From Rhodobacteraceae bacterium HLUCCO18 (GTDB lineage: Bacteria; Pseudomonadota; Alphaproteobacteria; Rhodobacterales; Rhodobacteraceae), in the NCBI GenBank assembly GCA_001314805.1, contig LJSY01000012.1:17297-81296 (forward strand): a stretch of 64,000 nucleotides of DNA, in the 5' to 3' direction. Below the pieces are notes generated by a model. That model searched no databases. It was given only the letters and a program-made list of their open reading frames with translations, and was not told where the DNA came from. The position numbers and the translations under genes were made by a program. Every line of letters begins with the position of its first letter. The stretch's first letter is position 1. This document shows, piece by piece, positions 33,773 through 43,308 of this stretch.

Positions 33773-34738
33773 ATGCTTGCCGCCGGTGGAGTGCTTGGTT
33801 TGCTGCTGATGGGCACCGCCGTCAGCGGATTGATGGCTGGCGCCGACGGCGCGGCCCGTGGCGCGGACGACGACGATGAGGGGCGCGACCCCTCGCCTGA
33901 CGCCACGGGTGCCAAGCTCGATCCCTTGTCCGAGGCGACATGGCAAGCGACAGGGCGGGCGACAGGGACGGCCGACTTCGCCGCAGACGGCGGCCCCGAG
34001 GGCGCGGCACCGTCCGATGTCGCCGTGGCGCCGCTCGCGCAGCTGCTGTTCGGCGCGCCGGCCGGCGTGGGAACAGGCGCCGGGGACGCGCATGGCGACT
34101 CCGAGGGCGCCGAGGATGATGATGTCTTCGCGTCGCTCGACGACGACACGGACGACCTCATCACCCATGACGTCGTCGACACCACCCAGTTTCCCGGCGG
34201 CCCGGACATCCCTCTTGTCGCCGATTTCGATTGCGCGACGGATCGCCTGATCCTCGATTTCGACGGCACCGAGGAAGAGGCGCCGCGCATCACCGTCGAC
34301 CTCGAAACGTCCCCGGGCAATGCGGTGGTGGAGGCCAATGGCGTTGCCGTCACGTTGGTCGCGGGCGCAAGCGCCCTCACGGCGGAACAGGTCGACATCG
34401 TCATGTCCGGAACCCCGTCCGAGGCGCTGCCCCCATCCCCTTCCGGCGGCCCGGGCGAGGCGAGCTTGGGCGCGGACGGCGGCGGGCAAGCCGGCGACGT
34501 CGTCGGCACCGTCACGGATTTCGACCGCGATGCGGACCGGATCGAAATCCTCTACGATCCCGAAGTCGTGCCGGATCCGTCCGTGGATGTCGTCGACTTC
34601 AGCGATGGAACGGGTGCCAGCATCGTCCTGAACGGAGAGCCGATCCTCCATGTCGTGGGCGCGCAGGGCCTGGACCCCTCCGAGGTCGCGTTGCGCGCGT
34701 CCCCTGCGCTCGCCACCGCGTCACCCGGGCATGCCTGA
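33773..34738 (+). CDS. acidic protein with two DFD...D repeat segments, possible secreted/Ca-binding type
   Basis: Not recognised. It has 321 residues, very acidic (many Asp and Glu), starting with a short hydrophobic segment (MLAAGGVLGLLLMGTAVSGLMAG) then low-complexity Gly/Asp/Ala. Two related segments occur: VADFDCATDRLILDFDGTEEE (~145-165) and VTDFDRDADRIEILYDPEV (~245-265), each followed by an LxVxGAxxLTAEQ/LDPSEV-like end. That is the pattern of repeat units found in secreted roseobacterial proteins, often at protease or adhesin C-termini. GGGGGAACGAC precedes the ATG. Function unknown; export is inferred from the hydrophobic start. Confidence 0.7.
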   Translation: MLAAGGVLGLLLMGTAVSGLMAGADGAARGADDDDEGRDPSPDATGAKLDPLSEATWQATGRATGTADFAADGGPEGAAPSDVAVAPLAQLLFGAPAGVGTGAGDAHGDSEGAEDDDVFASLDDDTDDLITHDVVDTTQFPGGPDIPLVADFDCATDRLILDFDGTEEEAPRITVDLETSPGNAVVEANGVAVTLVAGASALTAEQVDIVMSGTPSEALPPSPSGGPGEASLGADGGGQAGDVVGTVTDFDRDADRIEILYDPEVVPDPSVDVVDFSDGTGASIVLNGEPILHVVGAQGLDPSEVALRASPALATASPGHA

Positions 34739-34741
34739 GCG

Positions 34742-35635
34742 TCAGGCGCCCCGAAAATGGGGCAGGAACTCGGCGATCACCGCGTCGGGGGCCTCGTCCA
34801 TGGCGAAATGGCCCACCCCCGGGATCATGGCGCCGGTGACCTCCTGCGCCCATGCTTTCCAGCAGGACAACGGGTCGCCGCTGCGCGCCGGAAAACCGGC
34901 CTCCGCCCAGATGAAATGGAGCGGGGCCGCGATGCGGCGGCCCGCGCGGCGGTCGGCTTCGTCAAGCTGCCGGTCGATGCCTGCACCCGCGCGATAGTCG
35001 CCGCACATGGCCGCGACGCGCGCGGGGTCCGAGGCCTGCGCCCGGTAGGAGGCCAGCGCGGCCTGCGAAAACGCCGAGAGATCGCGCGCCTTCGTCCAGC
35101 TTGCCAGCGTCCAGTCCAGATATCCCGCACCATCGGAAAGGATCATGCGCTCGGGCAGCGGCGCGGGCTGCGCGAGGAAGGTCCAGTGATAGGCCTTGAG
35201 CGCAAGCTCGGCTGTCCACGCGGCCCAGAAATCCCCGGTCGGCACCACCTCGACGATGCCCAGCCGCGCCACCCGTTCGGGATGATCCAGCGCCAGCCGG
35301 TAGCTCACGCGCGCCCCGCGATCATGGCCGAGGAGATGGGCGCGCCCGATACCCAGTGCATCCATCAGCCCGACGATATCCCGCGCCATCTCGCGCTTGG
35401 AATATGCGTGATGATGCGGGTCATCCGCCGGCGCGTCGCTGTCGCCGTAACCGCGAAGGTCCGGTACGATCACGTCGAAATGCTCGGCGAAAGCCGGGGC
35501 GACCTTTTCCCACGCCATGTGGTTCTGCGGATATCCGTGCAGCAGGATCAGCGGGTCTCCGACGCCGGCCCGGTGCACCGACAGGCGCAACCCGTTGGTC
35601 TCGGCAAACCGCTGCTCGAACCCCGCGATGGCCAT
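34742..35635 (-). CDS. alpha/beta hydrolase, haloacetate dehalogenase/epoxide hydrolase-like
   Basis: Alpha/beta hydrolase of 297 residues. The nucleophile elbow is GHDRGARVSYRLALDHPERV (~103-122), with Asp in place of Ser, as in haloalkane/haloacetate dehalogenases and epoxide hydrolases. The oxyanion stretch LLHGYPQNHMAWEKV and DLRGYGDSDAP are typical. The catalytic His is in PGVGHFAMDEAP near the C-terminus. I chose ATG at 35635 (CTGGAGGCGTGC is the ribosome site). Whether it removes halide or opens an epoxide cannot be told. Confidence 0.85.
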   Translation of the reverse strand: MAIAGFEQRFAETNGLRLSVHRAGVGDPLILLHGYPQNHMAWEKVAPAFAEHFDVIVPDLRGYGDSDAPADDPHHHAYSKREMARDIVGLMDALGIGRAHLLGHDRGARVSYRLALDHPERVARLGIVEVVPTGDFWAAWTAELALKAYHWTFLAQPAPLPERMILSDGAGYLDWTLASWTKARDLSAFSQAALASYRAQASDPARVAAMCGDYRAGAGIDRQLDEADRRAGRRIAAPLHFIWAEAGFPARSGDPLSCWKAWAQEVTGAMIPGVGHFAMDEAPDAVIAEFLPHFRGA

Positions 35636-35687
35636 GCACGCCTCCAGATTTGTCCGGAACCGATGCTGCCGCGCCGGGCGGGGAGGG

Positions 35688-36203
35688 TCAATCGCCCGCG
35701 TGCCACGCCACAGGCTGCACGGAATACCCGATGTAGAGCGGATGCTTGGGGTGGCCATCCTTCGACAGCCCCAGATGCGTCAGAGCCGCCCCCGACACGC
35801 GCAACAGGCGCTCGACCTCGGGCCCGCGGCCCAGATGCGCGCCATGGGTGCCCCAGGCACAGATGACGCTGTCCGCCCAGGGCAGGCTGTCGAGGATCGC
35901 CGCGTCGTTCCCCGGCCCTACCGGATCGACGGCGGCGCGCATCTGGCGCGGGTCCGTCGCGCGCCATGCGAAGATGTTGAGCACCCGGAACGCGCCGAAG
36001 CCAAGCGCCCGCGCCCGGCGTTCGCAGCGTTCGACGGTCGGGTCGTTTTGCATCTCCGTCGCGGTGGAGGGGTTGAGCATGATGAAGAGCGCCCGCGCGC
36101 CGGCCTCGTCCCAAACCCGCGTCAGCGAATAGCGGTACCGTTCGCAATCGGAATAGACCGCGACGCTGGCCGCATCGCCCTTCTGGAAGGTCCGCGTGAT
36201 CAT
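35688..36203 (-). CDS. DUF1643 domain protein
   Basis: Conserved protein of 171 residues, DUF1643 family, function unknown. Family stretches: YRYSLTRVWDEAGARALFIMLNPSTATEMQNDPTVERC, then RALGFGAFRVLNIFAWRATDP and AWGTHGAHLGRGPEVERLL. The family resembles phage-type and restriction-linked proteins, but here it sits among housekeeping genes. Start: ATG at 36203 with AAGAG upstream; ATG at 36209 is an alternative. It follows truB with a 40-base gap, and may be co-transcribed. Confidence 0.82.
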   Translation of the reverse strand: MITRTFQKGDAASVAVYSDCERYRYSLTRVWDEAGARALFIMLNPSTATEMQNDPTVERCERRARALGFGAFRVLNIFAWRATDPRQMRAAVDPVGPGNDAAILDSLPWADSVICAWGTHGAHLGRGPEVERLLRVSGAALTHLGLSKDGHPKHPLYIGYSVQPVAWHAGD

Positions 36204-36243
36204 GCGCATCTCTTGCCAGAGGTCCGGTGCGGCGAAAAACGGG

Positions 36244-37149
36244 TCACAGGCTGAACACCCGTTCGGGATGCAACTCGCCCCCGCGAAACCGGCCGACCGC
36301 AACGGGCTGCCCGTCCAGCGAGGCCCAGGCGAGATCGCCGTATTCCGCATCGCCCGGCAGCACGTGACCCGGATTGCCGTTCCTCAGCCGCGCCGCGCCC
36401 TCCTCGGTCGCACGCAGCTCCGGCAGGTCGCTCAGGCCCAGCGCCACGGGCTGCAGCAGGGCGTCGATCTCCGGCGTTTTCGCAAGCGCCTCGACCCGGT
36501 CCAGCGTCACCGCCTCCTCGATATCGAAGGGCCCGACCCATGTGCGCCGGAGCGTCACCACGTGGCCGAGGCAGCCCAGCGCGCGCCCGAGATCCCGCGC
36601 GATGGCGCGCACGTATCCGCCCGCGCCGCAGACGAAGCGGAACACGGCATGATCGGCATCGGGGCAGGACAGAAGCGTCAGCTCGTCCACGTAGAGATCG
36701 CGCGCGGCGAGCTCCATGGTCTCACCGGCGCGCGCGATGTCATAGGCGCGGTTTCCGTCCACCTTGACGGCGGAAAACTGCGGCGGAACCTGCCGGATGT
36801 CGCCGATGAACTGCGGCAGCGCGGCGGCGATCCCGGCCTCGGTCGGCCGGTCCGGCGAGGTTTCGATAACCTCGCCTTCGGCATCGTCGGTGGTCGTCTG
36901 CTGGCCCCAGCGGACGGTGAACTCGTAGCCCTTCAGCGCGTCGCCCAGATAGGCGATCGTCTTGGTCGCCTCGCCCAGCGCCACGGGCAGAAGCCCGGTG
37001 GCGTCAGGGTCGAGCGTGCCCGCATGGCCCGCCTTCTTGGCGTCGAAGGCCCAGCGCAGCTTGTTCACCACGGCGGTGGAGGTCAGTCCGGCAGGCTTGT
37101 CCACCAGAACCCAACCTGAAATGTCGCGGCCTTTCCTTCTGCGTCCCAT
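36244..37149 (-). CDS. truB: tRNA pseudouridine(55) synthase
   Basis: TruB, 301 residues, isomerises uridine 55 in the T-loop of tRNAs. Motifs: [48 protein letters not shown] with the catalytic Asp in GTLDP, and [18 protein letters not shown]. The C-terminal part carries a PUA-like region. The start ATG at 37149 follows GAAGGAAAG. It is followed by DUF1643 and lies downstream of the DUF2233 and rbfA pair with a 61-base gap. Confidence 0.97.
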   Translation of the reverse strand: MGRRRKGRDISGWVLVDKPAGLTSTAVVNKLRWAFDAKKAGHAGTLDPDATGLLPVALGEATKTIAYLGDALKGYEFTVRWGQQTTTDDAEGEVIETSPDRPTEAGIAAALPQFIGDIRQVPPQFSAVKVDGNRAYDIARAGETMELAARDLYVDELTLLSCPDADHAVFRFVCGAGGYVRAIARDLGRALGCLGHVVTLRRTWVGPFDIEEAVTLDRVEALAKTPEIDALLQPVALGLSDLPELRATEEGAARLRNGNPGHVLPGDAEYGDLAWASLDGQPVAVGRFRGGELHPERVFSL

Positions 37150-37210
37150 GACCCTGTCTCACTGCAGTCCGGCCGGGTGCCGGGTGTCCCGAAAGGGCGT
37201 CCTGCTACCC

Positions 37211-37966
37211 TCAGCCTTCGCCGCCGTCAACGGAGGGCTCGGTCCGGACGATGCCGATGATCGGACCCACCGGAAAGCCGAAGTCGGACCGGTCGATCCC
37301 CGGCGCGTGCAGCCGGGAGACGCGGCCATCGAGATAGAGCGCGTTCGGCGTGTCAAACGCGTCACGGAAAAGGCGCGCGAAGTGGTGAAAATTCACCGGC
37401 TCGTCGGCGATGGCCAGCACCATCCGCCGCCCGTCGTCGGACACGCCCACACCGTTGCGGATGTTCAGGCTCGAACTGTTCGGCCGGAAGCGCGGATGCA
37501 GTTCCCCATCGATCACCAGCATCGGTCCCGATTGCGTCGCGAAGCGGCAGGAAGGACCCGCCTCGGCGAACCGGCGGCTTTCGATGACATCCGCGCCGGC
37601 CTCCGAGATGCAAAGAACCCCGTTCGGCAGAAGGCCGAAATTGCCGGGCCCATCGCTCGTGACCAGCCACATCTCCTCGATGCCATCTTCGATATAGAGG
37701 CCGACCGGTCGCAGGTCCTCGTGGAACATGCCCGCGTTCATCGCCAGCACAAGCCGTTCGCCATCGGCGAGGCCGGATTGCAGCCGCGAGAACGTGCCGT
37801 AGACCTCGCCCTTGGGGTCGCGCAGGAAAAGCCGGACATCGTCACGCTGCATGTCCACCGTGCAGGCGGTGAACCGCGCCCCGTCGAAAAGGATGCCCTG
37901 ACACTCCGCTGCCGACGCCGGAGGCGCAGTCAGCAGGCCCAGAGCCACTAGGGCCGCACGGATCAT
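37211..37966 (-). CDS. phosphodiester glycosidase family (DUF2233/NAGPA) secreted protein
   Basis: Exported protein of 251 residues. It has an N-terminal signal peptide ([19 protein letters not shown]) and the NAGPA/DUF2233 domain, with conserved [57 protein letters not shown] and [11 protein letters not shown] (Gly/Asp-rich turn). The family includes enzymes that remove sugar from phosphodiesters, perhaps on cell-wall or exopolysaccharide. The start overlaps the rbfA stop as ATGA. Function is by family, not proven. Confidence 0.85.
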   Translation of the reverse strand: MIRAALVALGLLTAPPASAAECQGILFDGARFTACTVDMQRDDVRLFLRDPKGEVYGTFSRLQSGLADGERLVLAMNAGMFHEDLRPVGLYIEDGIEEMWLVTSDGPGNFGLLPNGVLCISEAGADVIESRRFAEAGPSCRFATQSGPMLVIDGELHPRFRPNSSSLNIRNGVGVSDDGRRMVLAIADEPVNFHHFARLFRDAFDTPNALYLDGRVSRLHAPGIDRSDFGFPVGPIIGIVRTEPSVDGGEG

Positions 37967-38403
37967 GTACCGTTCTCCCCATCCTCCCGGTCGTCTTCGT
38001 CATCGCGCGACAGCTCGACATCGCGGCGCACGCGTTCGTCGGAAAACAGACGCCGGGTATCATCCATCCGATCGAAGGTCTCGTCGATCACGAACCGCAG
38101 GTCGGGGGCGTATTTCAGCGTCATCTCGCGCATCACGGCGCGCCGCAACTCGCCCCGGTTCCGCTTCAGCGCATCGATGGCCTCGGCCCGTCCGGCGCCG
38201 CCCAGCGGCATCACGTAGACCGTGGCGATCTTCAGGTCGGGCGAGGTCCGCACCTCGCCCACCGTGATCGACATCGCGTTAAGTTCGGGGTCATGGACGT
38301 CGCCGCGCGCGAGCACGCTCGAAAGCGTACGGCGGATCAGTTCGCCCACCCGCAGCTGTCTCTGGGACGGGCCGGCGCCGTCGTGATGCCTGTTCTTCGC
38401 CAT
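37963..38403 (-). CDS. rbfA: 30S ribosome-binding factor RbfA
   Basis: Assembly factor for the 30S subunit, 146 residues, with a KH-like fold. Conserved: [29 protein letters not shown] near the N-terminus, [16 protein letters not shown], and [35 protein letters not shown]. The C-terminus is an acidic tail ([14 protein letters not shown]). Start: ATG at 38403; the longer open frame upstream is antisense to dapB. The stop overlaps the start of DUF2233 as ATGA. rbfA and dapB are divergent with a 120-base gap. Confidence 0.96.
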   Translation of the reverse strand: MAKNRHHDGAGPSQRQLRVGELIRRTLSSVLARGDVHDPELNAMSITVGEVRTSPDLKIATVYVMPLGGAGRAEAIDALKRNRGELRRAVMREMTLKYAPDLRFVIDETFDRMDDTRRLFSDERVRRDVELSRDDEDDREDGENGT

Positions 38404-38523
38404 GCTGAGCCTCTCGTCGTTCCACCGGAGGTATGTCATGCGCCGCCCACTCGCAAGCGACCGCTTTCGCCCGAGCCCCGCTTGCGATAGACGCGAGGTC
38501 GGTATCGCGCGACGGAGACGGAG

Positions 38524-39357
38524 ATGGCGGAGAGCGTTGGCATTGCGGTGATGGGCGCGTCGGGACGGATGGGCCGGATGCTGATCGACACCATCGGGCA
38601 AAGCGATCACGCCCATCTCGTCGCCGTCACCGAGCGCGAGGGGCACGACTGGGTCGGGCAGGACCTCGGCGAGGCGCTGGGCCGGGGTCGGATGGACGTC
38701 CCGGTCTTCGGCGATCCGCTCGACGCCATCGTGAATGCGCAGGCGGTGATCGATTTCACCACGCCCGAGGCCACCGTGGCCCATGCGCAGCTCACGGCGC
38801 AGGCGCGCTGCGTGCATGTCATCGGAACGACGGGGCTCGCCGACGACGACCTAGCCAGGCTCGACGCCGCCGCGCGCCATGCCACCATCGTGCGGGCCGG
38901 CAACATGAGCCTCGGCGTCAACCTTCTGACACGGCTGGTGCAGCAGGTCGCGGCCGCGCTCGACAGCGATTTCGACATCGAGGTGGTCGAGAGGCACCAC
39001 CGCCACAAGGTCGACGCGCCTTCGGGCACCGCCCTGATGCTGGGCGAGGCCGCCGCGGCGGGGCGCGGCGTGAACCTGTCCGAGGTTACCGAAAGCGGGC
39101 GCGACGGGATCACCGGACCGCGGGCCGAGAACGCGATCGGGTTTTCCGCCATTCGCGGAGGCGATATCGTGGGGGAACACGACGTGATCTTCGCCGGACC
39201 GGGCGAGCGGATCGTCGTCTCTCATATCGCCACGGACCGGGGCATCTTCGCTCGCGGCGCGCTCAAGGCCGCGCTCTGGGGTCAGGGCAAGCCGCCGGGT
39301 CACTACTCCATGGCCAGCGTGCTCGGGCTTTCGCCGATGGATGACGGCGCCCCTTGA
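38524..39357 (+). CDS. dapB: 4-hydroxy-tetrahydrodipicolinate reductase
   Basis: DapB, 277 residues, NAD(P)H-dependent step in diaminopimelate/lysine synthesis. Nucleotide-binding [10 protein letters not shown] (~10-19), [15 protein letters not shown], and substrate motif [20 protein letters not shown] (~158) with the catalytic His and Lys. GTGGAGATG... the ribosome site region ACGGAG precedes ATG. It is followed at 62 bases by a secreted hypothetical protein and is alone on the plus strand here. Confidence 0.98.
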   Translation: MAESVGIAVMGASGRMGRMLIDTIGQSDHAHLVAVTEREGHDWVGQDLGEALGRGRMDVPVFGDPLDAIVNAQAVIDFTTPEATVAHAQLTAQARCVHVIGTTGLADDDLARLDAAARHATIVRAGNMSLGVNLLTRLVQQVAAALDSDFDIEVVERHHRHKVDAPSGTALMLGEAAAAGRGVNLSEVTESGRDGITGPRAENAIGFSAIRGGDIVGEHDVIFAGPGERIVVSHIATDRGIFARGALKAALWGQGKPPGHYSMASVLGLSPMDDGAP

Positions 39358-39419
39358 AGGCAAACGGCCTTCCGCTAATTCACAACGCGGAATGGTTGGA
39401 TTTTCAGGGATCGGGCCTC

Positions 39420-39797
39420 ATGTTTCGCCACGCCAAGAGTGTTCTTGCCGCATCGGTGGCCATGCTGACCATCTTCGTATCGGTCGATGCGATCGCGGCC
39501 GAACCGTTCGACGTCGTGTCGTCCCGGGACTCCTTCGTCGATCTGGTGCAGGGACGGGAACTCAGGCGCTTCGGCATTCGCCTGACCGTCACGCCGGACG
39601 GCGAGATCGTGGGACGCGCCTTCGGCAGCGAGGTGACGGGCGACTGGGACTGGGAGAACGGCTATTTCTGCCGTGATCTCTTCTGGGGGGGCGAGGATCT
39701 GGGCTTCAACTGCCAGCTTGTGCAGGTGAACGGCGAGACCCTGCGCTTCACCACCGATCAGGGTCAGGGCATCTACGCGGACCTGACGCTGCGCTGA
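39420..39797 (+). CDS. secreted hypothetical protein (125 aa)
   Basis: Not recognised. It has 125 residues with a signal peptide (MFRHAKSVLAASVAMLTIFVS, Ala-Ile-Ala-Ala cleavage region) and a small mature domain of about 100 residues with Cys pair (NGYFCRDLFWGG and LGFNCQLVQV), probably disulfide-bonded in the periplasm. Asp/Gly-rich segments (VTPDGEIVGRAFGS; TGDWDWENGY) suggest a beta-rich fold. AGGGAT precedes the ATG at 39420. It follows dapB by 62 bases. Confidence 0.78.
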   Translation: MFRHAKSVLAASVAMLTIFVSVDAIAAEPFDVVSSRDSFVDLVQGRELRRFGIRLTVTPDGEIVGRAFGSEVTGDWDWENGYFCRDLFWGGEDLGFNCQLVQVNGETLRFTTDQGQGIYADLTLR

Positions 39798-39806
39798 TCG
39801 CGCGGA

Positions 39807-39992
39807 TCAGAAGTCGATCGCCAGACCCTTCCTTTCCCAATCGCCGTAGCGCACCGGCTCGGGCCCGTCGCGGCCGCCCAGTTCCTTGGGAAGGTCGAGG
39901 TCCTTCTGCGCCTTGCGCCGTTCCTCCGCCTCGGCAAGCGCGCGCTGCGCCTCGGGCGGAAGATGAGAGATGTCACGGGGCGTTTCCGACAT
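39807..39992 (-). CDS. DUF1674 protein (succinate dehydrogenase assembly factor 4-like)
   Basis: Small protein of 61 residues, too short for most gene finders. The C-terminal signature GGRDGPEPVRYGDWERKGLAIDF matches DUF1674/SDHAF4, which in eukaryotes and bacteria helps flavinylated SdhA join the complex. The N-terminal half is charged (EAEERRKAQKDL). ATG at 39992 lies on the opposite strand to rsmB, starting 57 bases away; they are divergent. No sdh genes are near. Confidence 0.88.
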   Translation of the reverse strand: MSETPRDISHLPPEAQRALAEAEERRKAQKDLDLPKELGGRDGPEPVRYGDWERKGLAIDF

Positions 39993-40049
39993 GGCGCAGG
40001 ACCTCGGCGGGTTGTTCAGGCGTTGCCAGTGATATACGCCGCAACGCTC

Positions 40050-41399
40050 ATGGAACAAGACCAACAGAAGCGAAGACCCAAGCGCCGCGCCCAAAGCAGG
40101 CCGCCTCAGATGGCCCAGGACGCCGACGCCGACCGCAGCATCGCGCCCCGGCGCGCGGCGTTGCAGGCGCTGGGGCAGGTCGTGACCCACAGGCGCATGC
40201 TGTCCCATCTGCGGCCCGATCAGGGGCTGGACCCGGCCGAGGCCGCACGCGCCGCGCGGTTGGCGCAGACGGTGCTGCGCCACATGGGTCCGCTCGACCA
40301 GATCATCGCCCAATTCGTGGAACGGATGCCGGCGCCCGCGGTGCGCATGATCCTGCGCCTCGGCGCGGCGGAGCTTCTGATCGCGGGCGAGCACGCCCAT
40401 GGCGTGGTGAACGCCGCGGTCGGTCTCACCAAGAGCGGGGGGCAGAAGATGGCGCGCTCCTCGGGGCTGGTGAACGCCGTCCTGCGCCGCATTGCCGAGG
40501 AGGGACCGGCGCTCTGGGCCGAGCATTCGCCGCAGCGCCTGCCCGGCTGGATCGCGGGCCCCGTCCACAAGACGGCCGGCGAGGACCGGCTGCGCGCCAT
40601 CGAGGCCGCGCATGAGGCGGGCGCGCCGCTCGACCTGACGCCGCGCGACGGCGAAACCGACATCCCCGGGGCGGAGCGGCTTCCCACCGGTAGCCTGCGC
40701 CTGAGCGATTCCGGTCAGGTTTCCGCCCTGCCGGGCTTTGCCGAGGGCGCGTGGTGGGTGCAGGACGCCGCCGCGGCCCTGCCGGTGAAGCTTCTGGGCG
40801 ACGTGGGTGGCCTGCGCGTGCTGGACATGTGCGCAGCACCGGGTGGCAAGACGCTGCAACTGGCCGCTGCGGGGGCGGAGGTCGTGGCGCTCGATGCCTC
40901 CGACACGCGCCTCGACCGGCTGCGAGAGAACCTCGCGCGGACCGGCCTTTCCGCCCGCATCGTGGTGGGCGACGCGCTGGAGCACCAGGACCGCTACGAC
41001 GCGATCCTTCTCGACGCGCCCTGCACCGCGACGGGAACGATCCGGCGCCACCCCGACCTTCCCTTCGTGAAATCGGGTCGCGAGACCGAGGCCCTGACGC
41101 GGCTGCAGATGCACCTTCTCGACCATGCGCTGAGCCTTCTGAACCCCGGGGGGCGGCTGGTCTTCTGCACCTGTTCGCTGCTGCCGGTCGAGGGCGAGTT
41201 TCAGGTCAAGGCAGCGCTCAAGCGCCACGAGGGGCTGTCGGTCGTTCCGGTCGATCCGGTCTCGATTGGCGGTGACGCGGATTGGGCCAGCGCCGAGGGC
41301 GGCCTGCGCCTCTGGCCCGACATGTGGGCCGATCGCGGCGGGATCGACGGGTTCTACATGGCCTGCCTGACCCGCGGGGGCGCCGGTCCCGGCGAATGA
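40050..41399 (+). CDS. rsmB: 16S rRNA (cytosine-967-C5)-methyltransferase RsmB-type
   Basis: SAM-dependent RNA m5C methyltransferase, 449 residues. The N-terminal NusB-like domain covers ~25-160 (RRAALQALGQVVTHRR, ILRLGAAELLI, VNAVLRRI). The methyltransferase domain has SAM motif LDMCAAPGGKTLQLA (~270), the catalytic PC motif LLDAPCTATGTIRRHPD and the second cysteine in RLVFCTCSLLPVEGE. Start: ATG at 40050; upstream residues in the open frame have no family match. rsmB is followed by the heparinase-like gene and purH on the same strand, an order I recall from other Rhodobacteraceae. Confidence 0.93.
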   Translation: MEQDQQKRRPKRRAQSRPPQMAQDADADRSIAPRRAALQALGQVVTHRRMLSHLRPDQGLDPAEAARAARLAQTVLRHMGPLDQIIAQFVERMPAPAVRMILRLGAAELLIAGEHAHGVVNAAVGLTKSGGQKMARSSGLVNAVLRRIAEEGPALWAEHSPQRLPGWIAGPVHKTAGEDRLRAIEAAHEAGAPLDLTPRDGETDIPGAERLPTGSLRLSDSGQVSALPGFAEGAWWVQDAAAALPVKLLGDVGGLRVLDMCAAPGGKTLQLAAAGAEVVALDASDTRLDRLRENLARTGLSARIVVGDALEHQDRYDAILLDAPCTATGTIRRHPDLPFVKSGRETEALTRLQMHLLDHALSLLNPGGRLVFCTCSLLPVEGEFQVKAALKRHEGLSVVPVDPVSIGGDADWASAEGGLRLWPDMWADRGGIDGFYMACLTRGGAGPGE

Positions 41400-41468
41400 T
41401 CCGTGACAGGCCGGGGCCCGGTCTGTATCCTCGCCGCAAAACAATACGAGAGCAGGCAAACGGACCCG

Positions 41469-43253
41469 ATGTCCGACACGGTGCCCCCCATGACCGGTGC
41501 GACCGGCGGCGCGCGCAGGCCGCGCGCGGCGGGCCTGACGCTGGCCGACCGCATGACGGCGCTGGGCGCGGGCTTCGGGCCGCGCGCCCGGGGGTTCCTC
41601 TGGCGGCCGGAACCGCGGTTTCCCGGCTCGGTCGTCGCGGGGCGGCAACTCATGGCCGGGAACTTCCGCTTCGCCGGTGCGCTGCTCGAGGCGCGCGACG
41701 CCAGCCCCTGGACGCTGACCCCACCCAGCTCGGCCTTCGCCGACGCGCTCCACGGGTTCGAGTGGCTCGGTGATCTCGCCGCCCTGCCGCAGGCGGAGGG
41801 ACGCGCCACGGCGCAGGCCTGGGTGCTGGACTGGTCGCGGCGCTACGGGCGCGGATCCGGCCCGGGCTGGACCCCCGACCTGACCGGACGGCGCCAGATC
41901 CGCTGGATCAGCCACGCGCTCTTTCTGCTCAACGGCATGCCGCGCGCGGAGAACCGCGTCTTTCACCGCACGCTGGGGCGCCAAGCCGCGTTCCTGCTGT
42001 CGCGCTGGCGCAACGCCACGCCCGGCCGCGCGCGGTTCGAGGCGCTGACGGGGCTGGTCTATTCCGCCTGCACGCTCATGGGATGGGAGAAACAGCTTGC
42101 CCCGGCGCTCGACGCGCTGATCCGGGAATGCACCCGCGAGATCGACCCCGAGGGCGGCATCGCCACGCGCAACCCCGAGGACCTGCTGGAGGTCTTCATC
42201 CTGCTTACCTGGGTGTCGCAGCTTCTGGCCGATGCAGGCCACGCCCCCGCCCCCGCCGTCGATGGAGCGATCGGCCGGATCGCGCCCACGCTGCGCAGCC
42301 TGCGCCATCTCGACGGAAGCCTCGCGCGCGTCCATGGCGGCGGGCGCGGCGCACCGGGGCGGCTGGTGACGGCGCTGGTGCAGTCACGCGTCCGGCCCAC
42401 GCAGGTCAAGGGGCTGGCGATGGGCTTTGCCCGCCTGACGCAAGGCCGCGTCTCGGTGATCGCCGACGCCGCTCCGCCCATGCTCGGCCCGCGAAGCACC
42501 ACCGCCCATGCCGGCACGCTGAGCTTCGAGATGACCTCGGCCGACGATCCGCTGATCGTCAATTGCGGCTCGGGCACGCGCTTCGACCCACAGTGGCGGC
42601 TGGTGGGACGGGCCACCGACAGCCACTCCACGCTCGCCATCGAGGGCTATGCCTCCGCCCGTTTCGGGCCCGGCGCCTCGCAACGCGGCGACGAGCGCCC
42701 GCCGCTTGTGGATGGCCCCGTCGAGGTGCTGGCGCAGGAACAGGAGACCGAGACCGGGCATGGCGTGACGATGTTCCATGACGGATGGCGGCGCACGCAC
42801 GGGCTGACGCATCTGCGCAACCTGACGCTGGAGGATGGCGGCACGCTCCTGCGCGGGGAGGATGCGCTGGCGGCCTTCACGCCCGCCGACCGCGCGCTGC
42901 TGGACGCCGCGTATCGCCGCCTGCCCGACGACACCGGCCTGCGCTACGCGATCCGGTTTCACCTGCACCCGGAGGTGCGCGCCTCCATCGATCTCGGCGG
43001 CACGGCGGTGTCGCTTGCCCTGCCCTCCGGCGAGACATGGGTCTTCCGCCATTCCTGCGCGGCGGAGCTGTCGCTGAGGCCCTCGATCTATTTCGACAGC
43101 CGGCGCCTTGCGCCCCGCGCGACAAAACAGATCGTTCTGTCCGCCCGCATGAAGGGCTATGGGGTGGTTCTGGGCTGGAGCCTGTCGCGCCCGATCGCCT
43201 TCATGCCGGCAAACCGGCTGCCGCCCGTCGCGCGCTCCGGCTCGCCCCGCTGA
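41469..43253 (+). CDS. heparinase II/III-like protein
   Basis: Protein of 594 residues. The N-terminal two-thirds is an alpha/alpha-barrel (many Trp/Arg, [31 protein letters not shown]), and the C-terminal part holds the Hepar_II_III beta-domain ([36 protein letters not shown]). It may be a polysaccharide lyase acting on a wall or matrix glycan, but the local active-site residues cannot be checked. I chose ATG at 41469 (AGGCAAACGGACCC region weak). The gene lies between rsmB and purH with no other polysaccharide gene near. No signal peptide is apparent. Confidence 0.85.
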   Translation: MSDTVPPMTGATGGARRPRAAGLTLADRMTALGAGFGPRARGFLWRPEPRFPGSVVAGRQLMAGNFRFAGALLEARDASPWTLTPPSSAFADALHGFEWLGDLAALPQAEGRATAQAWVLDWSRRYGRGSGPGWTPDLTGRRQIRWISHALFLLNGMPRAENRVFHRTLGRQAAFLLSRWRNATPGRARFEALTGLVYSACTLMGWEKQLAPALDALIRECTREIDPEGGIATRNPEDLLEVFILLTWVSQLLADAGHAPAPAVDGAIGRIAPTLRSLRHLDGSLARVHGGGRGAPGRLVTALVQSRVRPTQVKGLAMGFARLTQGRVSVIADAAPPMLGPRSTTAHAGTLSFEMTSADDPLIVNCGSGTRFDPQWRLVGRATDSHSTLAIEGYASARFGPGASQRGDERPPLVDGPVEVLAQEQETETGHGVTMFHDGWRRTHGLTHLRNLTLEDGGTLLRGEDALAAFTPADRALLDAAYRRLPDDTGLRYAIRFHLHPEVRASIDLGGTAVSLALPSGETWVFRHSCAAELSLRPSIYFDSRRLAPRATKQIVLSARMKGYGVVLGWSLSRPIAFMPANRLPPVARSGSPR

Positions 43254-43308
43254 ACCGCCCCCGCGCGCCGGAACAGGCGCCGCCACGCCAGAGGACCCGC
43301 ACACGCCA

